Assembly (NCBI RefSeq): GCF_900100795.1
Contig: NZ_FNCO01000016.1
Span: 62,001-126,000 of the forward strand
Length of the DNA: 64,000 nt
DNA from: Pseudomonas abietaniphila
Lineage (GTDB): Bacteria; Pseudomonadota; Gammaproteobacteria; Pseudomonadales; Pseudomonadaceae
Direction: 5' to 3'
Under the pieces are notes generated by a model. The model had not been told where the DNA came from. It did no database searches and worked only from the letters and a program-made list of their open reading frames with translations. Of the stretch, positions 42,990 through 53,117 are shown in pieces. Positions within the stretch are counted from its first letter, which is position 1. Each line of letters opens with the position of its first letter. A program made the position numbers and the translations under genes.

Positions 42990-43986
42990 CGCGGCGGTTG
43001 TCCCGTGAGCCGTCCTGATCGTTGCGCTCTTCGAAGCGCTCGTACGCCTCGACAATGCGCTGCACCAGCGGGTGGCGCACAACGTCTTTGGGCTTGAAGT
43101 GGGTGAAGCTGATGCCGGGAACGTCCTTGAGCACTTCGATGACGTGATTCAGGCCGGATTTCGTGCCTTTGGGCAGGTCGATCTGGGTGATGTCACCGGT
43201 GATCACGGCCGTTGAGCCGAAGCCGATACGGGTCAGGAACATCTTCATCTGCTCGACAGTGGTGTTCTGACTCTCGTCGAGAATGATGAAGCTGTTATTA
43301 AGGGTCCGGCCACGCATGTAGGCCAGCGGCGCGACTTCGATGACCTGTTTCTCGATCAGCTTGGCCACGTATTCGAAGCCCAGCATCTCGTACAGCGCGT
43401 CGTAGAGCGGTCGCAGGTAAGGGTCGATCTTCTGCGCCAGATCGCCGGGCAGGAACCCGAGCTTCTCACCCGCTTCAACCGCCGGACGCACCAGCAGGAT
43501 GCGGCGGATCTGCTCGCGCTCCAGCGCGTCGACAGCGGCAGCCACTGCAAGGTAGGTCTTGCCGGTACCGGCTGGCCCGATGCCGAAGTTGATGTCGTTG
43601 GCGAGGATTTCCTTCACGTACCGCTGCTGATTCAGGCCGCGAGGGCGAATCATGCCTTTCTTGGTACGCAGGGCTACGCCGACTTCGGCGGCAGGGTGGT
43701 TATCCAGCTCTTCAACGCCGGACTCCTGCAGGAACAGATGCACCATGTCTGGCGACAGCTCGGTACTTTTGGTTTCCCGGTACAGTCGGCGCAGCAGGTT
43801 TTCTGCCGAAGTGGTTTGTTTTCGCTCACCGATCATCTCGAACTGGCCTCCGCGATTGCGGATCTCGATGTCCAGGCGCTGTTCGATCAGGCGCAAATGC
43901 TCGTCGAATTGCCCGCACAGATTGGCGAAGCGGTGGGCCTCGATAGGTTCGAGGCTGAAACGATGTGGTTCGATAGGTGCGTTCAA
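42982..43986 (-). CDS. ybeZ: PhoH-family ATPase YbeZ
   Basis: 334 residues. The initiator appears to be TTG (bases 43986-43984), giving MNAPIEPHRFSLEP, which is how the protein usually begins; no ATG or GTG is nearby upstream. The P-loop is FGIGPAGTGKTYLAVAAA (about 135-152), Walker B is FIILDESQNTT, and GFGSTAVITGDITQIDLP is family-typical. It works with YbeY in RNA metabolism. The low-efficiency start and a weak ribosome site suggest modest expression of the operon's first gene. Confidence 0.95.
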   Translation of the reverse strand: MNAPIEPHRFSLEPIEAHRFANLCGQFDEHLRLIEQRLDIEIRNRGGQFEMIGERKQTTSAENLLRRLYRETKSTELSPDMVHLFLQESGVEELDNHPAAEVGVALRTKKGMIRPRGLNQQRYVKEILANDINFGIGPAGTGKTYLAVAAAVDALEREQIRRILLVRPAVEAGEKLGFLPGDLAQKIDPYLRPLYDALYEMLGFEYVAKLIEKQVIEVAPLAYMRGRTLNNSFIILDESQNTTVEQMKMFLTRIGFGSTAVITGDITQIDLPKGTKSGLNHVIEVLKDVPGISFTHFKPKDVVRHPLVQRIVEAYERFEERNDQDGSRDNRRDA

Positions 43987-44122
43987 AGTGGTTTTTAGCC
44001 GCCCGACGGCAATAAAGGTGAAAGGAAGGATAACCCCTGCGGACGGTGTCCGAAAGGGCTCACTTACTAATGGTTGGGTCGCGGTTGCAATCGCACATTG
44101 TCGTCAAGCCGGATGTGAACCC

Positions 44123-44217
44123 CTGTGGGAGCGAATTCATTCGCGATAGGCCCTTACCGTCGATAAATATTTATCGCCTGATAGTCCGCCTCGCGAATGA
44201 ATTCGCTCCCACAGGTC
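44123..44217. repeat. REPIN, GAATTCATTCGCGA type (second copy)
   Basis: CTGTGGGAGCGAATTCATTCGCGA faces TCGCGAATGAATTCGCTCCCACAG with a spacer containing CGATAAATATTTATCG, itself a perfect dyad. It lies between miaB and ybeZ. Confidence 0.87.
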
Positions 44218-44277
44218 ATGCAGTCATCCGCAAAATCCTTGGCGTATCGCCTTTCAGATGCGGGCGCTTGCTTCGGC

Positions 44278-45606
44278 TTATTGCAACAACGACCCGCGCA
44301 GCGAGTGAGGTTGCGCGCTGTCAATGTAGACGTCGGCGAACTGACCGATCAGCTTCGGGTTGTCGCAGCGGAAGTTGACGATGCGGTTGTTCTCGGTACG
44401 GCCTTGCAGCTCGCCCGGGTCCTTTTTCGAGTAGTCGGTCACCAGAATGCGCTGCACGGTACCCGCCATCTTGCGGCTGATTTCGAAGCCCTGGCGGTTG
44501 ATCAGGTCCTGCAGCTGCTTCAGTCGCTCCTTCTTCACCTCTTCCGAGGTGTCGTCGGCGAGGTCCGCCGCGGGCGTGCCTGGGCGGGCGCTGTAAACAA
44601 AGGAAAACGAGAAGTCCATGCCGACGTCTTCGACCAGCTTCATGGTCTGCTGGTGGTCCTTCTCGGTTTCACCGGGAAAGCCGACGATGAAGTCCGAGCT
44701 GATGCAGATGTCGGGCACCGCCGCGCGCAGCTTGCGCAGGCGTGACTTGTACTCGAGCACCGTGTGATTGCGTTTCATCGCTGCCAGAATACGGTCCGAG
44801 CCCGACTGAACCGGCAAGTGCAGGTGCTTCACCAGTTCGGGGACTTCGGCGTGGGCCTGGATCAGGCTGTCCGAAAACTCCAGCGGATGCGAGGTGGTGT
44901 AGCGGATACGGTCGATGCCGTCGATGGCCGCGACAACGCGAATCAGCTCAGCCAGGTCCGCAACGCGACCGTCGTGGGTCGTGCCGCGATAACCGTTGAC
45001 GTTCTGGCCCAGCAGCGTCACTTCGCGCACGCCGTTTTCCGCCAGATGGAAAACCTCGGTGATGACGTCATCGAACGGGCGGCTGACTTCTTCGCCACGG
45101 GTGTAGGGCACTACGCAGAACGTGCAGTACTTGCTGCAGCCTTCCATCACCGACACATACGCACTCGGACCATCGACGCGTGGCTCGGGCAAATGGTCGA
45201 ACTTCTCGATTTCCGGGAATGACACGTCGACCTGAGGCAGGCGTGTCGAACGCGCGGCGTCGATCATGTCCGGCAGACGGTGCAGGGTCTGCGGGCCGAA
45301 AACCACGTCAACATAGGGCGCGCGATCACGAATCGCCGCGCCTTCCTGACTGGCCACGCAACCCCCGACGGCGATCACCATGTCGGGATTGGCCAGTTTC
45401 AGTTCGCGCCAGCGGCCAAGCTGGGAGTAGACGCGGTCCTGCGCCCGCTCGCGGATGGAGCAGGTGTTGAGCAGGATGACGTCAGCATCTTCCGCGCGAG
45501 CGGTGACTTCCAGTGCTTGATGTTCGCCCAGCAGGTCGACCATGCGCGAGCTGTCGTACTCGTTCATCTGGCAACCGTGGGTTTCGATGTAAAGCTTCTT
45601 GGCCAT
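44278..45606 (-). CDS. miaB: tRNA-2-methylthio-N6-isopentenyladenosine synthase
   Basis: 442 residues. Radical-SAM methylthiotransferase. N-terminal domain cysteines are in KLYIETHGCQMNEYDS, LNTCSIRERA and VGGCVASQEG; the radical-SAM triad is MEGCSKYCTFCVVPYTRGEE. The C-terminal TRAM domain contains RILVTDYSKKDPGELQGRTE. It modifies A37 of tRNAs reading UNN codons. It precedes ybeZ on the same strand, but 291 bases and a REPIN lie between. Confidence 0.97.
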   Translation of the reverse strand: MAKKLYIETHGCQMNEYDSSRMVDLLGEHQALEVTARAEDADVILLNTCSIRERAQDRVYSQLGRWRELKLANPDMVIAVGGCVASQEGAAIRDRAPYVDVVFGPQTLHRLPDMIDAARSTRLPQVDVSFPEIEKFDHLPEPRVDGPSAYVSVMEGCSKYCTFCVVPYTRGEEVSRPFDDVITEVFHLAENGVREVTLLGQNVNGYRGTTHDGRVADLAELIRVVAAIDGIDRIRYTTSHPLEFSDSLIQAHAEVPELVKHLHLPVQSGSDRILAAMKRNHTVLEYKSRLRKLRAAVPDICISSDFIVGFPGETEKDHQQTMKLVEDVGMDFSFSFVYSARPGTPAADLADDTSEEVKKERLKQLQDLINRQGFEISRKMAGTVQRILVTDYSKKDPGELQGRTENNRIVNFRCDNPKLIGQFADVYIDSAQPHSLRGSLLQ

Positions 45607-45735
45607 GCGGGTTCATCAGGTGATTCAAAGAACCGCGCATTATAGTGACCCCGGCCTCGGGTTCCTAGCGTCGTCTACCGAGCGGCATGCTATAGTTCGC
45701 GCCCTTTTTCAAACCCCGATCATTGCCTGCCTGTT

Positions 45736-46062
45736 ATGACCAAACGCGAAGCTCCAATCTACAAGGTGATTTTTCTCAACCAGGGACAGGTGTACGAAAT
45801 GTACGCCAAGCAGATCTATCAGAGTGATCTGTGGGGCTTCCTGGAGGTGGAGGAGTTCGTCTTTGGTGAGCGCACGACGGTGGTGGTGGATCCCAGCGAA
45901 GAGAAGCTGAAGGCGCAGTTCGACGGCGTAGTGCGCAGTTTCGTGCCGATGCATTCGATCGTGCGCATCGATGAGGTCGAGCGGATGGGGACGGCGAAGA
46001 TCAGCGAAGCGCGTCAGACCGGAAATGTGATGCCGTTTCCGATGCCGATGCCTGATAAGTAG
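45736..46062 (+). CDS. DUF1820 family protein
   Basis: 108 residues. A compact protein, KVIFLNQGQVYEMYAKQIYQ at the start and DLWGFLEVEEFVFGERTTVV in the middle, ending in a Met-Pro-rich tail (NVMPFPMPMPDK). DUF1820 is a conserved gammaproteobacterial family with no assigned function. Divergent from miaB, with about 130 bases of shared promoter region containing GGCATGCTATAGTTCGCG as a possible -10 (TATAGT). Confidence 0.85.
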   Translation: MTKREAPIYKVIFLNQGQVYEMYAKQIYQSDLWGFLEVEEFVFGERTTVVVDPSEEKLKAQFDGVVRSFVPMHSIVRIDEVERMGTAKISEARQTGNVMPFPMPMPDK

Positions 46063-46124
46063 GTTTCTGGGTTTTTGGGTTTTGGATGGTGTGAATATCC
46101 GTTTCTGCGGTAACGGCGACCTAG

Positions 46125-46888
46125 GGTTCCGCTCTTACAGCGGGTCACTTTTGTAAAAGCGACAAAAGTAACCAAAAACGCTTTGCTCCTGGTTGGGTCC
46201 GACTTCGTCGGATTCCCGCACTCCGACGACGCTCCGTGGGCCCGCGCCAAACGGACATCCATGTCCTGACGGCGCTCTCGCGGCATCCATGCCGCTCGAC
46301 CCACTGCGCGTCGTCTACGTTTGGCCTGCACCCAAGTCGCGTTTGGCGGTGTCTGGACCGTCGCGTACAAGAGCAACTCGGGCTGGAGCTAACGCTCATC
46401 GCATTCTTGATCGTGCATCAATTACCCTTACTCCACTCTCAACTGTAGGAGCGTGGCTTGTCCCGCGATCGGCGGGGAACCCGTCGTAAACCATGCCCAC
46501 GCGGTCTGCCCGACAGACCGCATTCACAGGGATTGCTGCCGGTTCCCGGCAGATCGCGGGACAAGCCACGCTCCTACGCCTTCGGCAGAATCAACAGCAG
46601 AGCGGTCATTCGCAGCTCTGTTCTTGCTTTGCTTTTGATCTTCGTACTCGACAGTCCAGACGACACACATCGCGACTTGGGTGCAGGCTGAACGCAGGCG
46701 ATGCGCAGTGGGTCGAGCGGCATGGATGCCGCGAGAGCGCCGTCAGGGCATGGATGCCCGTTCGGCGCGGGCCCACGGAGCGTCGCCGGAGTGAAGGAAC
46801 CCGACGGAGGAGGGCCAAACCAGGAGCAGGGCCTTTTTGGTTACTTTTTCGGCTCTTGGAAAAAGTGACCCGCCGTAAGGGCGGAAAG
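46125..46888. repeat. Pair of ~250-bp inverted repeats around a REPIN
   Basis: The left arm (about 46125-46372) and right arm (about 46638-46888) are inverted copies. Matching pieces include GCGGGTCACTTTT / AAAAAGTGACCCGC at the tips, GACGGCGCTCTCGCGGCATC / GATGCCGCGAGAGCGCCGTC in the middle and CACCCAAGTCGCG / CGCGACTTGGGTG toward the centre. The arms differ at scattered positions and by small gaps. The central spacer of about 265 bases holds a complete REPIN. No transposase is present. Confidence 0.85.
46444..46577. repeat. REPIN, GTGGCTTGTCCCGCG type (inside the inverted repeat)
   Basis: CTGTAGGAGCGTGGCTTGTCCCGCGATC at 46444 faces CAGATCGCGGGACAAGCCACGCTCCTAC ending at 46576. Same family as 33886, 47774 and 54800. 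Confidence 0.87.
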
Positions 46889-47003
46889 GTGATTCAGCGC
46901 CACCCGAGAAAATGGATAAGCTCTCAAACCTTCTTGCTTTGAGGCTTTGCTAATTTCGGGAGTGACGAGCTTTCGTCGCCAAGCCAGGCGAAATTGAATC
47001 CGC

Positions 47004-47567
47004 TCAGGGCTTGGCGCTATCAGGAAACGGCGCAAACGGCGTGCGCCCTTCAGCCGTTTGCAGTTCAAGCAGGTACTTGCGGAAGATCTGACCCAATACT
47101 TGAGTCGCCACTTCCAGATCTTCCTTCTTCATCTGCCCCGACACTTCGTCGGCCTGATCCAGTGCATCTTCCGAACCGTTGACCGCCGCCATCTTCAGCA
47201 CGATGTAAGCCTGAATGTTATTGGCCTGCACGCCCTCGCCACGGAAGAACATCAGACCCAGTTGATACTGCGCCTGTGCATGACCCTGTAACGAAGCCTG
47301 TTCGAAATAGTTGAGCGCTTGAGTGAGGTCACGCGGCGTGCTTTTGCCGTCGTAATAAAACTGTCCCAACTCGTATTGTGCCTGCGCATCCCCGCCTTGC
47401 GCCGCCTGCTGGCAGGCCGACAACGCTGCGGGCAGGTTGTCTGGCTGGGTATTGAGGGTGCAACGACCCACCGCTGGGATTAACAACGAGTTGCCACCTG
47501 CGTTCGCCAGCAGGGGATGAAGAAGCAACAGGCAGCCCAATGCAAGGGTGCGGCCGGTGCGGTTCAT
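47004..47567 (-). CDS. Exported Sel1-repeat (TPR-like) protein
   Basis: 187 residues with a signal peptide (LALGCLLLLHPLLANAGG). Two Sel1-like repeats: AAQGGDAQAQYELGQFYYDG and ASLQGHAQAQYQLGLMFFRG (about 55-125), followed by a helical C-terminus. Such proteins act as periplasmic adaptors for protein-protein contacts; no partner can be named. It is conserved in position next to hemL in P. aeruginosa. ATG 47567. Confidence 0.85.
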   Translation of the reverse strand: MNRTGRTLALGCLLLLHPLLANAGGNSLLIPAVGRCTLNTQPDNLPAALSACQQAAQGGDAQAQYELGQFYYDGKSTPRDLTQALNYFEQASLQGHAQAQYQLGLMFFRGEGVQANNIQAYIVLKMAAVNGSEDALDQADEVSGQMKKEDLEVATQVLGQIFRKYLLELQTAEGRTPFAPFPDSAKP

Positions 47568-47773
47568 GGAAGTCGACTTACCTCTGAAAAAGGTGCGGGC
47601 ATGCCCGTCCAGCTAAACGTGCTGGCTGCGCATTATGAAATAAGCAGGGCCAACCTTACAAAGTCTTTGCAGAATTTCTGCTGCGCGGGCTTGATTCGCC
47701 TGTAATCAGGCGGTCTGGCCGATCTGCGAAAGTAAATATCTAACAAAATAACCCGAGAACAACGCAATTCAAC

Positions 47774-47910
47774 TGTAGGAGCGTGGCTTGTCCCGCGATC
47801 TGCCGGGTACCGGCAGTAACCCCTACTGACGCGATTATCTCTGACACTCCGCGTTCACCGATTCTGCTGTCGCTGCGCGACAGATCGCGGGACAAGCCAC
47901 GCTCCTACGA
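47774..47910. repeat. REPIN, GTGGCTTGTCCCGCG type
   Basis: CTGTAGGAGCGTGGCTTGTCCCGCGATC at 47774 faces CAGATCGCGGGACAAGCCACGCTCCTAC ending near 47910. The rest of the interval 47568-47943 contains the promoter side of the Sel1 gene and nothing else recognised. Confidence 0.87.
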
Positions 47911-47943
47911 GTTTTGAGCAGCCGTTGTTTCACCGGTGGCTCA

Positions 47944-49227
<1,284 letters not shown>

Positions 49228-49284
49228 GATGAGGTCTCTGTTTGAATCGGTCATAAGAGGGCGTGCGGTCGGCCAGATTCGGGA

Positions 49285-49911
49285 TCAGGCCGACTTGAAC
49301 AAATCGTTGAAAGCGCGGGCGCGGCGTGTCACTTCCTGGGTGCTGTCAGCGCCGAACAGGCCATGCACCACGGCCAGCAGGTCGGCGCCATGGGCCACCA
49401 GCGGGGCGGCGTTTTCCAGGGTGATGCCGCCGATGACGGCAATCGGCAGATGGATGCGTTTGCGCGCCTGATCGAGCAGGTCGAGGCTACAGGTCGGCGC
49501 GCCAGGCTTGGTGTTGGAGTTGAAAAAGCGACCGAACGCGACATAAGTCGCGCCATCGGCTTTGGCTTTATCGGCGAGCTCCAGCTGCGCGTGGCAGGTG
49601 GCACCGACGATGGCCTTGTGGCCGAGCAACGCGCGGGCGTCCGGCAGCGAGCCATCGGTCTGACCCAGGTGCACGCCCACGCCGAGGCGCGCGGCGACTT
49701 CGGCGTCATCGTTGATGATCAGGCGGGTCTTGTAGCGCTCGCACAGTTTGAGCAGCGCCGAGGCTTCGCGCAGGCGTTTGGTTTCGTCGCCGGATTTGTC
49801 GCGGTATTGCAGCAGGGTCACACCGCCCTCGAGGGCGGCTTCGACATAAGACAGGAATTTGCCGGCCAACAGTTGACTGTCGGTCACGGCATACAAGCCA
49901 CGTAGTTTCAT
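49285..49911 (-). CDS. thiE: Thiamine-phosphate synthase
   Basis: 208 residues. TIM-barrel enzyme that joins HMP pyrophosphate and thiazole phosphate. Motifs: LRGLYAVTDSQLL, TLLQYRDKSGDETKRL, RLIINDDAEVAARLGVGVHL, the phosphate loop VAFGRFFNSNTKPGAP and AVIGGITLENAAPLVAHGAD. It starts 23 bases after thiD. The leader of thiD shows no TPP riboswitch that I can recognise. Confidence 0.96.
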   Translation of the reverse strand: MKLRGLYAVTDSQLLAGKFLSYVEAALEGGVTLLQYRDKSGDETKRLREASALLKLCERYKTRLIINDDAEVAARLGVGVHLGQTDGSLPDARALLGHKAIVGATCHAQLELADKAKADGATYVAFGRFFNSNTKPGAPTCSLDLLDQARKRIHLPIAVIGGITLENAAPLVAHGADLLAVVHGLFGADSTQEVTRRARAFNDLFKSA

Positions 49912-49934
49912 GAAGGTGCCTCTTTATCGTGGCG

Positions 49935-50732
49935 TTACGAGCAAAAATCCAGCGGCAGGCGGCGAGGAACGAACTGGCCTTTGCCCAATTGTTCGGCGTC
50001 GCGCAACGTGCGCCAAGTGTAGTCCAGCGCGGTCTGCACAGCGCTGATCACGTCTTGGCCGAGCGCCAGGCGCCCGGCCAGGGCGCTGGCCAGCGTGCAG
50101 CCTGAACCGTGATAACTGCCTGGCAGGCGCTGACAGGTAAATGTCCGCGACTGGCCGTTGCGCAAGTAAAGGCGGTTGTGCACCTCGTGCTCGTCGCCGT
50201 GGCCACCGGTGATCAGCAAGTGCTCGCAGAAAGGCAGCAGCTTTTCTGCGCATTCGTCGGCCGTGCCCTCGGGCAGTTCGGCGAGGATGCGTGCTTCAGG
50301 GAGGTTCGGCGTGGCAATCGTGGCCAGCGGCAGCAGGCGCTCGCGCATCGCATAACCGACTTCATCTTTGCCCAGGCGTCCGCCGCCACCGGCGCGCAGC
50401 ACCGGATCGCATACCAGCGGAAGATGCGGATGGGCCTCAAGCAGCTCGACAACGGTATCCACCATCTCCAGCGAGCCGAGCATCCCCAGCTTTACCGCTG
50501 CTACAGTCGAGTCGTTGAGCACGGCATTGGCTTGAGCCATCACCCAATCGCGGTCAAGGACCCGGAAGTCAGTGACGTTCACGGTGTCTTGCACGGTCAG
50601 GGCCGTGACCGCAGGAGCGGCGTGGCAACCCTGTGCGAGCAGGGCTTCGATATCTGCCTGCAAGCCGGCGCCGCCACTGGGGTCGTGGCCGGAGAGACAG
50701 AGGACAACGGGGCGGGAGCTATAGATATTCAT
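49935..50732 (-). CDS. thiD: Hydroxymethylpyrimidine (phosphate) kinase
   Basis: 265 residues from ATG 50732. Ribokinase-fold enzyme of thiamine synthesis: VLCLSGHDPSGGAGLQADIE with the substrate-binding loop, AAVKLGMLGSLEMV, LVCDPVLRAGGGGRLG and the anion-hole region SYHGSGCTLASALAG. First gene of thiD-thiE-hemL. It is divergent from the LadS-like gene. Confidence 0.95.
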   Translation of the reverse strand: MNIYSSRPVVLCLSGHDPSGGAGLQADIEALLAQGCHAAPAVTALTVQDTVNVTDFRVLDRDWVMAQANAVLNDSTVAAVKLGMLGSLEMVDTVVELLEAHPHLPLVCDPVLRAGGGGRLGKDEVGYAMRERLLPLATIATPNLPEARILAELPEGTADECAEKLLPFCEHLLITGGHGDEHEVHNRLYLRNGQSRTFTCQRLPGSYHGSGCTLASALAGRLALGQDVISAVQTALDYTWRTLRDAEQLGKGQFVPRRLPLDFCS

Positions 50733-51060
50733 GGTGCGCGAGCTTACCACTAAAGCTTTTGCCGGGCCGCTGGTCGGCCGTAGATTTTTCGCGGCCAGGC
50801 ACTGTAAGGCTCTAGCGCGATGGTTTCGGGGATGCCTGTGCCGATCGTCTTGAAAGGAAAAGGAAAGCTTGGCGTGCGACGATTAAGATGGTGTCATCTA
50901 GCTATCAATCGCTATGCTGTTGGCTTAGTTCGTCGTCCCTGCCAGAAGAGTGAATGCAAGTGCGTTGCCCGTTAAGCCTGTCGGCCCCTCTCAGGATCGT
51001 GTTGTCTCCAATGGAACGGGGCATTCACCACGCCGCCCAGAATGAAGCGGGTGGTGTTGC
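50733..51060. other. Divergent regulatory region between thiD and the LadS-like gene
   Basis: About 330 bases, with moderately AT-rich sequence at 50880-50930 (GGTGTCATCTAGCTATCAAT), probably the promoter of the kinase gene. No REP, no riboswitch signature (THI box) and no small gene was found. Confidence 0.4.
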
Positions 51061-53028
51061 ATGCGCTTTTTACTGACGCTGCTTTTCATGCTGCTGCCGA
51101 TGCTGGCAGGCGCCGTCGAGTTCGACGAAAACACCCGGTCGTTGCCGTTGGGCCCTGCGACTCAGGTCTTCGAAGACCCCACCGGCACCGCCACGATCGA
51201 AGACGTTTCCTCGCCCCAGGGCGCCGCAAAATTTCGTGCACTGGACGCCGGGTCGCTCAACGCCGGTTACTCGCGGTCGGCGTTCTGGCTGAAGGTGCAA
51301 TTGACCTACAGCCCGACCAACCCCGTGGCGTCGGCCGACTGGCTGCTTGAGCTGGCCTACCCGCCGATGGATCACGTAGACCTTTACCTGGCCAGCGACA
51401 CCGGGCAGCCGAGTCTGACCTGGAAAACCGGTGACATGCTGCCTTTCCAGAGCCGCCAGATAAAACAGAACAACTACCTGTTCGACCTGAATCTGAAGGC
51501 CAATCAGAGCAAGACGGCGTACGTGCGCGTCGAAAGTCATGGCTCGATGCAGGCACCCCTCAATCTGTGGGCCAGCCACGCGTACATCGAGGAGCAGCCG
51601 TCGCGGTTGTACATCCTCGGGATGATCTACGGCGTCCTGGCGGTGATGCTGGTCTACAACCTGTTCATCTACCTGAGCGTGCGGGACACCAGCTACCTCT
51701 ATTACATCCTCTATATCAGCTGCTTCGGTCTGTATCAGGTGTCGGTCAATGGTGCCGGGATCGAGTTTCTGTGGCCTGACGATCCGTGGTGGGCCAACAC
51801 GTCCACGACCTTCCTGATTGCCGCCGCGATCCTGTTTGCCAGTCAGTTTGCTCGCAAGTTCCTGCAGACGCCCCGGCTCGGTTTCTGGATGGATGGCCCG
51901 CTGTTGCTGATGATGGTGTGCGCGGCGGTGATCATGGTCTTGTCGCTGACCATGGATTACGGCATTGCCCTGCGCCTGGTCACGGCATTGGTGTTGATCT
52001 TCACGCCTGTCATTCTCCTGATCGGCATCGTTGCCTGGCTGAAAGGGCGTCGGGTTGCGCGGTATTTCATCTTTGCCTGGTCGGCGTTTCTCATCGGTGG
52101 GGTGATCAACGCCACCATGCTGCTGGGGCATCTGCCGAACAATTTCTGGACGATGTACGCCAGCCAGATCGGCTCGGTGGTGGAGGTCGCGTTGCTGTCG
52201 CTGGCGTTGGCCGACCGCATCAACACCATGCGCGAGCGTCAGGCGCAAATCATGGCGCAGTCGAGCAAAGACCTTGAAAAGCTCAACCAGCAGCTAGCGG
52301 TGAGTAACCGGTTGAAGGACGAGTTCCTGGCCACGCTGACCCACGAGCTGCGCACACCGATGAACGGCGTCATTGGGTCGCTGGAACTGATGCAAATGGA
52401 AGGCGCCGAAGACGACATCGAGTTGTATCGTCAGACCGCCGCGGATTCTGCGCAAAACATGATGGGCATCGTGAACGGCATCCTGACCCTGACCGAGCTT
52501 CAGGCCGGAAGGATCAGTGTGCAGAACGAAGCCTTCAGCCTGCGGCATCTGTTGTTTCAGGTGCGCAGCGCATTCGAACCCCTTGCGCGCAGCAAGGCAC
52601 TGACGTTGAGCGTCGAGCTGGCCGAGCACTTGCCGGACAGCCTGCAAGGCGATGCGTTGAAGCTGCGCGAATGCCTGGATTGCCTGATGGACAACGCCGT
52701 CAAGTTCACCAAGGTGGGTTCGATCAGGATTCGCGTCAACGGTCAGTGCACCGACGCCCATCACGTGCGCCTGCTGGTCGATGTGATCGACACGGGTATC
52801 GGCTTCAATCGCCTGGACGAAGAAACGCTCTACGCCAACTTCTATCAGGTGGACGGTTCGATGACGCGCGAGTACGGCGGCCTGGGCATCGGGCTGGCGA
52901 TCTGTCGGCAGTTGATCGAGTTGCAGGGCGGTCGCCTGAGCCATCAGTCCGAGCCGGGCAATGGCAGCCAGTTCCGGTTGAGCCTGGATGTGGTGCGGGC
53001 GAAAGAGGGCAAAAGCGCCGTTATTTAG
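51061..53028 (+). CDS. ladS: LadS-like 7TMR-DISM histidine kinase without receiver domain
   Basis: 655 residues. Signal peptide (LLFMLLPMLAGAVEF), periplasmic 7TMR-DISMED2 carbohydrate-binding-like domain (about 30-165), seven membrane helices (about 180-385), HisKA with EFLATLTHELRTPMNGVIGS (phospho-acceptor His428) and an ATPase domain with N box DCLMDNAVKFTK, G1 DTGIGF and G2 GGLGIGLAICRQL. Domain order and position next to thiD-thiE-hemL identify LadS, an input to GacS/GacA-RsmY/Z. P. aeruginosa LadS is about 795 residues with a C-terminal receiver; here the protein ends after the ATPase domain and no receiver remnant is in the following 90 bases. The ribosome site is weak. Confidence 0.88.
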   Translation: MRFLLTLLFMLLPMLAGAVEFDENTRSLPLGPATQVFEDPTGTATIEDVSSPQGAAKFRALDAGSLNAGYSRSAFWLKVQLTYSPTNPVASADWLLELAYPPMDHVDLYLASDTGQPSLTWKTGDMLPFQSRQIKQNNYLFDLNLKANQSKTAYVRVESHGSMQAPLNLWASHAYIEEQPSRLYILGMIYGVLAVMLVYNLFIYLSVRDTSYLYYILYISCFGLYQVSVNGAGIEFLWPDDPWWANTSTTFLIAAAILFASQFARKFLQTPRLGFWMDGPLLLMMVCAAVIMVLSLTMDYGIALRLVTALVLIFTPVILLIGIVAWLKGRRVARYFIFAWSAFLIGGVINATMLLGHLPNNFWTMYASQIGSVVEVALLSLALADRINTMRERQAQIMAQSSKDLEKLNQQLAVSNRLKDEFLATLTHELRTPMNGVIGSLELMQMEGAEDDIELYRQTAADSAQNMMGIVNGILTLTELQAGRISVQNEAFSLRHLLFQVRSAFEPLARSKALTLSVELAEHLPDSLQGDALKLRECLDCLMDNAVKFTKVGSIRIRVNGQCTDAHHVRLLVDVIDTGIGFNRLDEETLYANFYQVDGSMTREYGGLGIGLAICRQLIELQGGRLSHQSEPGNGSQFRLSLDVVRAKEGKSAVI

Positions 53029-53117
53029 TCGTCTATGGCGCTTTGTTCAACGTCGGGTGCGTGATTCACTGGCTTTCATCTGCGCTCGCTGCGCAATGGC
53101 CGGACCGGAGTCGCCTT

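Larger units (their letters stand above)
46063..47003. other. Long gene-free interval occupied by an inverted-repeat element
   Basis: About 940 bases without a believable gene. Most of it is the inverted-repeat structure at 46125-46888; the remaining 115 bases to the Sel1 gene contain CTCAAACCTTCTTGCTTTGAG, a possible short dyad. Open frames of up to 149 codons across the arms are repeat-derived. Confidence 0.7.

Noticed and set aside
46193..46942. Several open frames of 70-149 codons in the long inverted repeat
   Set aside because: They lie on both arms in mirrored positions, have no ribosome sites and cross REP elements; they are repeat-derived.
50733..51060. Thiamine pyrophosphate riboswitch before thiD
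   Set aside because: Searched by eye on the minus strand for the conserved CUGAGA and THI-box elements; none found.
53029..53117. Remnant of a receiver domain after the LadS-like gene
   Set aside because: All three plus-strand frames were read; none shows the Asp-containing or Lys-containing receiver motifs.
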